From IMG/VR virus record IMGVR_UViG_3300048573_000086, positions 1 through 35,568 of that record: a stretch of DNA of 35,568 nt; one strand, written 5' to 3'. Positions 33,748 through 35,568 of the stretch are shown here, one piece after another. The notes below the pieces were generated by a model. The model was not told the DNA's origin and made no database searches. It worked only from the letters and a program-made list of their open reading frames with translations. Source of the stretch: a virus. The first letter of the stretch is position 1, and every line of letters starts with the position of its first letter. The translations under genes and the position numbers were made by a program.

Positions 33748-34524
33748 ATGGACAATGAATTAGAACAACTATTTGATAACAGACTTAAATTTAAATTATT
33801 ATTGGATACATTAAATAATCCAGATTTAATATCTTATTTAAAAGATAATAATATACCAGAGAAATTTGGTCTTATGTTATTGGTTCAGATGAACTTATTT
33901 GAGATAGCTAATATAGAAACACTTGTAGGTGTATTACAGACACAATGTGATAACATACAAGAATGTGCTAATCTATTAGAACAAGCAATAGAACTAGATC
34001 TTGTAGATTATAATGGTGATTGGTTCATTGTAAGACATAAATTCAAACCAGATTTATTACAGAAAGTTAAATCATTAATATATCCATTACCAATGACTAC
34101 TGAACCAGTAACATTAAAAACTAACAATGATAGTGCATATAGTTATATTGGTTCAGAAAGTGTAATACTCAAACCTAAATTAAATTATCATAATAATGAA
34201 GTATGTTTATCTCATCTTAATAAAATGAATAAGATTGCTCTTAGTATTAATAATATTAATAAGACTAAAAATAAAGTTAAACCAAAGAAAGACGATACAC
34301 AGTTAAAAGTGAACCAGAAACAACAAAGACTTAATAAATTTATGTCTGAAGTTAATGATGTTTATAGTCATCTTATGATGCAAGGTAATAAGTTTTATCT
34401 AGCACATAGATATGACAAACGAGGTAGAATATATTGTTCTGGTTATCATATAAATTATATGGGAAATGAGTATCAAAAATCAATAATTGAATTATTTAAT
34501 AAGAAAGTAATCAAAGATGAGTAA
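33748..34524 (+). CDS. RNA polymerase subunit RNAP1 (N4 gp15-like)
   Basis: 258 residues, about the size recalled for N4 gp15. The last 45 residues (YLAHRYDKRGRIYCSGYHIN and following, with YMGNEYQKSIIEL) match the T/DNA motif of T7-type polymerases (DWRGRVY in T7), with DKRGR at residues 223-227. The protein then stops before motif A, so it cannot be a whole polymerase. In N4, RNAP1 carries the N-terminal part and RNAP2 (gp16) the catalytic motifs; together they read middle genes. GGGAG precedes the start. The following gene overlaps by eight bases. RNAP2 does not follow within the window, unlike in N4. A truncated pseudogene is the alternative, but the regular start, size and coupling argue against it. 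Confidence 0.8.
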   Translation: MDNELEQLFDNRLKFKLLLDTLNNPDLISYLKDNNIPEKFGLMLLVQMNLFEIANIETLVGVLQTQCDNIQECANLLEQAIELDLVDYNGDWFIVRHKFKPDLLQKVKSLIYPLPMTTEPVTLKTNNDSAYSYIGSESVILKPKLNYHNNEVCLSHLNKMNKIALSINNINKTKNKVKPKKDDTQLKVNQKQQRLNKFMSEVNDVYSHLMMQGNKFYLAHRYDKRGRIYCSGYHINYMGNEYQKSIIELFNKKVIKDE

Positions 34525-34771
34525 ATTTATAATAAATCTAATAACAACTGTTTTAGCTAGTTTTGTATTAGCATATTTGTTTATAGGATTAACAAATTGT
34601 TTTTATTGGTTTACTTTTCAGTATTTACCTTATGTAATAAATTTTACAGAAAGTAAACCTGTTAGTTTTATACCTTTGTTAAAATTTACTTTAATAGAAA
34701 GTATAACGGTAACACCTATAATAACTGTTGTAATGTTAATGATGGAATATAAATCAAATAAGGATAAATAA
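34517..34771 (+). CDS. Small two-span membrane protein
   Basis: 84 residues. Two hydrophobic segments: FIINLITTVLASFVLAYLFI near the N-terminus and LIESITVTPIITVVMLMMEY near the C-terminus, ending with a short basic tail (KSNKDK). Both ends are probably cytoplasmic. It overlaps the end of RNAP1 by eight bases, so the two are translationally coupled. The layout of two spans and a charged tail is like many small phage membrane proteins, including holins, but its place among early/middle genes makes lysis unlikely. Confidence 0.6.
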   Translation: MSKFIINLITTVLASFVLAYLFIGLTNCFYWFTFQYLPYVINFTESKPVSFIPLLKFTLIESITVTPIITVVMLMMEYKSNKDK

Positions 34772-34772
34772 T

Positions 34773-35201
34773 ATGGGAGCAGGTTGTTACTATACAAACA
34801 AATACTATGATAAAGATAACCATGAACAGTATGTTAAAGCTGTATGGTTAGATATTGATCCAGAAGATGAATATGATTATTCTGATCAAATGAGTAATCT
34901 ATTTCATGATTTAAAATCAATATTAAATGTAGTTTATAGTGATGATAAAGATTATGAAATTCAAACCTTATTATATAAAATATCATTTGAATCAACATAT
35001 TATGGAGATGGTATCATTATTAAACAAACGTGTTTATTAAATGATGCAGACTATCTTGAACCAAATGAAATAAAACTAAGAAACTTAGCAAACTATAACT
35101 TTGAAAAGAATTATTATTCAATGATTAATAAACTTTGTAAACTTGGTTATAAGTTTAGAATAGCAACAAGTAATTACACGTCAGGAGAATATCAACTATG
35201 A
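34773..35201 (+). CDS. Unknown phage protein (MGAGCYYT type)
   Basis: 142 residues. The start MGAGCYYTNKYYDKDN and AVWLDIDPEDEYDY recall a group of short hypothetical proteins found in many phages, often beginning MGxGCYxT, followed by a wide acidic region. Function of that group is unknown to me. The second half contains STYYGDGIIIKQTCL and a helical end. It begins one base after the two-span protein and overlaps the next gene by ATGA. Probably soluble. Confidence 0.55.
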   Translation: MGAGCYYTNKYYDKDNHEQYVKAVWLDIDPEDEYDYSDQMSNLFHDLKSILNVVYSDDKDYEIQTLLYKISFESTYYGDGIIIKQTCLLNDADYLEPNEIKLRNLANYNFEKNYYSMINKLCKLGYKFRIATSNYTSGEYQL

Positions 35202-35568
35202 TAGACAGAAATAAAATAACTTATAAATTAAAATTTTATACAAATTCATTAATTGATAATAAAATTTTTAATTTTACAACAAAAGAGTTTGAACCAATAT
35301 GTTATAACCCATTTGATTTTAATATAATTAAAACTAGAATAGATCATATTTGTTTTTCTGATACTTTAATTAATTCAGATGAAATAGGATTCAATACTAT
35401 TGGAGAAGTTATTAATAATCCTAGTCACATATTATTTAAAATAGATTATTGTTATGAAACATTAAAAATATTTAATCAGAATAATATATACCTTTTAGAT
35501 TCTAAAGAAGATCAAAAAATATTAGATAATTTAGATGGTATATTAACATCTAATATTACTAAAAAATT
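35198..35568 (+). CDS. Unknown protein, cut by window edge
   Basis: The ATG at 35198-35200 overlaps the previous TGA, with CAGGAGA about ten bases upstream. At least 123 residues are visible, starting MIDRNKITYKLKFYTNSLID, rich in Ile, Asn, Phe and Asp, without a stop before the edge. IDHICFSDTLINSDEIGFNT is in the middle. No polymerase motif A, B or C is seen, so it is not RNAP2 in the visible part. Function not known. Confidence 0.6.
   Translation, partial: MIDRNKITYKLKFYTNSLIDNKIFNFTTKEFEPICYNPFDFNIIKTRIDHICFSDTLINSDEIGFNTIGEVINNPSHILFKIDYCYETLKIFNQNNIYLLDSKEDQKILDNLDGILTSNITKK

Noticed and set aside
1-35568. GGTTCAA-type words as T-loops of tRNA genes
   Set aside because: The enriched TGGTTCA word resembles a tRNA T-arm, but no acceptor stem or anticodon arm could be built around any copy I looked at; they lie in protein genes.
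1-35568. CRISPR array, integrase, transposase or other mobile element
   Set aside because: No regularly spaced repeats, no recombinase or transposase motif and no flanking target duplications were seen.
35198-35568. Last partial gene as RNAP2
   Set aside because: The 123 visible residues contain none of the polymerase motifs A, B or C and do not resemble the N4 RNAP2 start.

Overview
The window is one continuous stretch of a very AT-rich (by eye roughly 30% G+C), densely packed genome of a tailed phage. It belongs to the N4-like group of podoviruses (Schitoviridae and relatives). Four things show this: a giant virion RNA polymerase with all the T7/N4 polymerase motifs (about 1-3345, minus), a major capsid protein of the N4 gp56 type, a portal and terminase in N4-like order, and a short protein on the other strand that carries only the N-terminal motif of a T7-like polymerase, as the N4 RNAP1 subunit does. 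I see no integrase, tRNA gene, CRISPR array or insertion sequence. The host cannot be named from the sequence; the low G+C would fit an AT-rich host such as many marine bacteria.

Minus strand, 30021 down to 1: a late, structural block, read leftward with almost no gaps. In order of transcription it holds a putative small terminase, the large terminase, a tail-adaptor-like protein, three short virion proteins, three large tail-fibre proteins (one with an internal beta repeat, one with LamG and FN3 domains, one with an SGNH esterase domain), endolysin, putative holin, a fibre-like protein, portal, a small coiled protein, scaffold, major capsid protein, four further structural or ejection proteins, a transglycosylase-like internal virion protein, and the virion RNA polymerase. 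The polymerase gene is split into two reading frames near 3340; the homology runs across the break.

Plus strand, 30012 to 35568: the early/middle block. A near-consensus sigma70-type promoter overlaps the start of the small terminase gene and faces four small unknown genes, which end at a strong terminator (31259-31291). A 300-base gene-free stretch follows. Next come two short operons of small genes, each preceded by a hairpin of the same design (GTNNGCAAGCNNAC, then two bases, then GTGGYAAT). I propose these as promoters of the virion polymerase that is injected with the DNA. Further right lie RNAP1 and several unknown small genes, the last one cut by the window edge.

A model that fits: the virion polymerase enters with the DNA and reads the hairpin promoters to make early proteins; a two-subunit RNAP1/RNAP2 enzyme then reads middle genes; the late block is made last. 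RNAP2 is not in the window.

One sequence-wide signal stands out: the 7-mer TGAACCA/TGGTTCA occurs about 70 times on both strands and in all reading frames, with unusual synonymous codons chosen where needed to build it.
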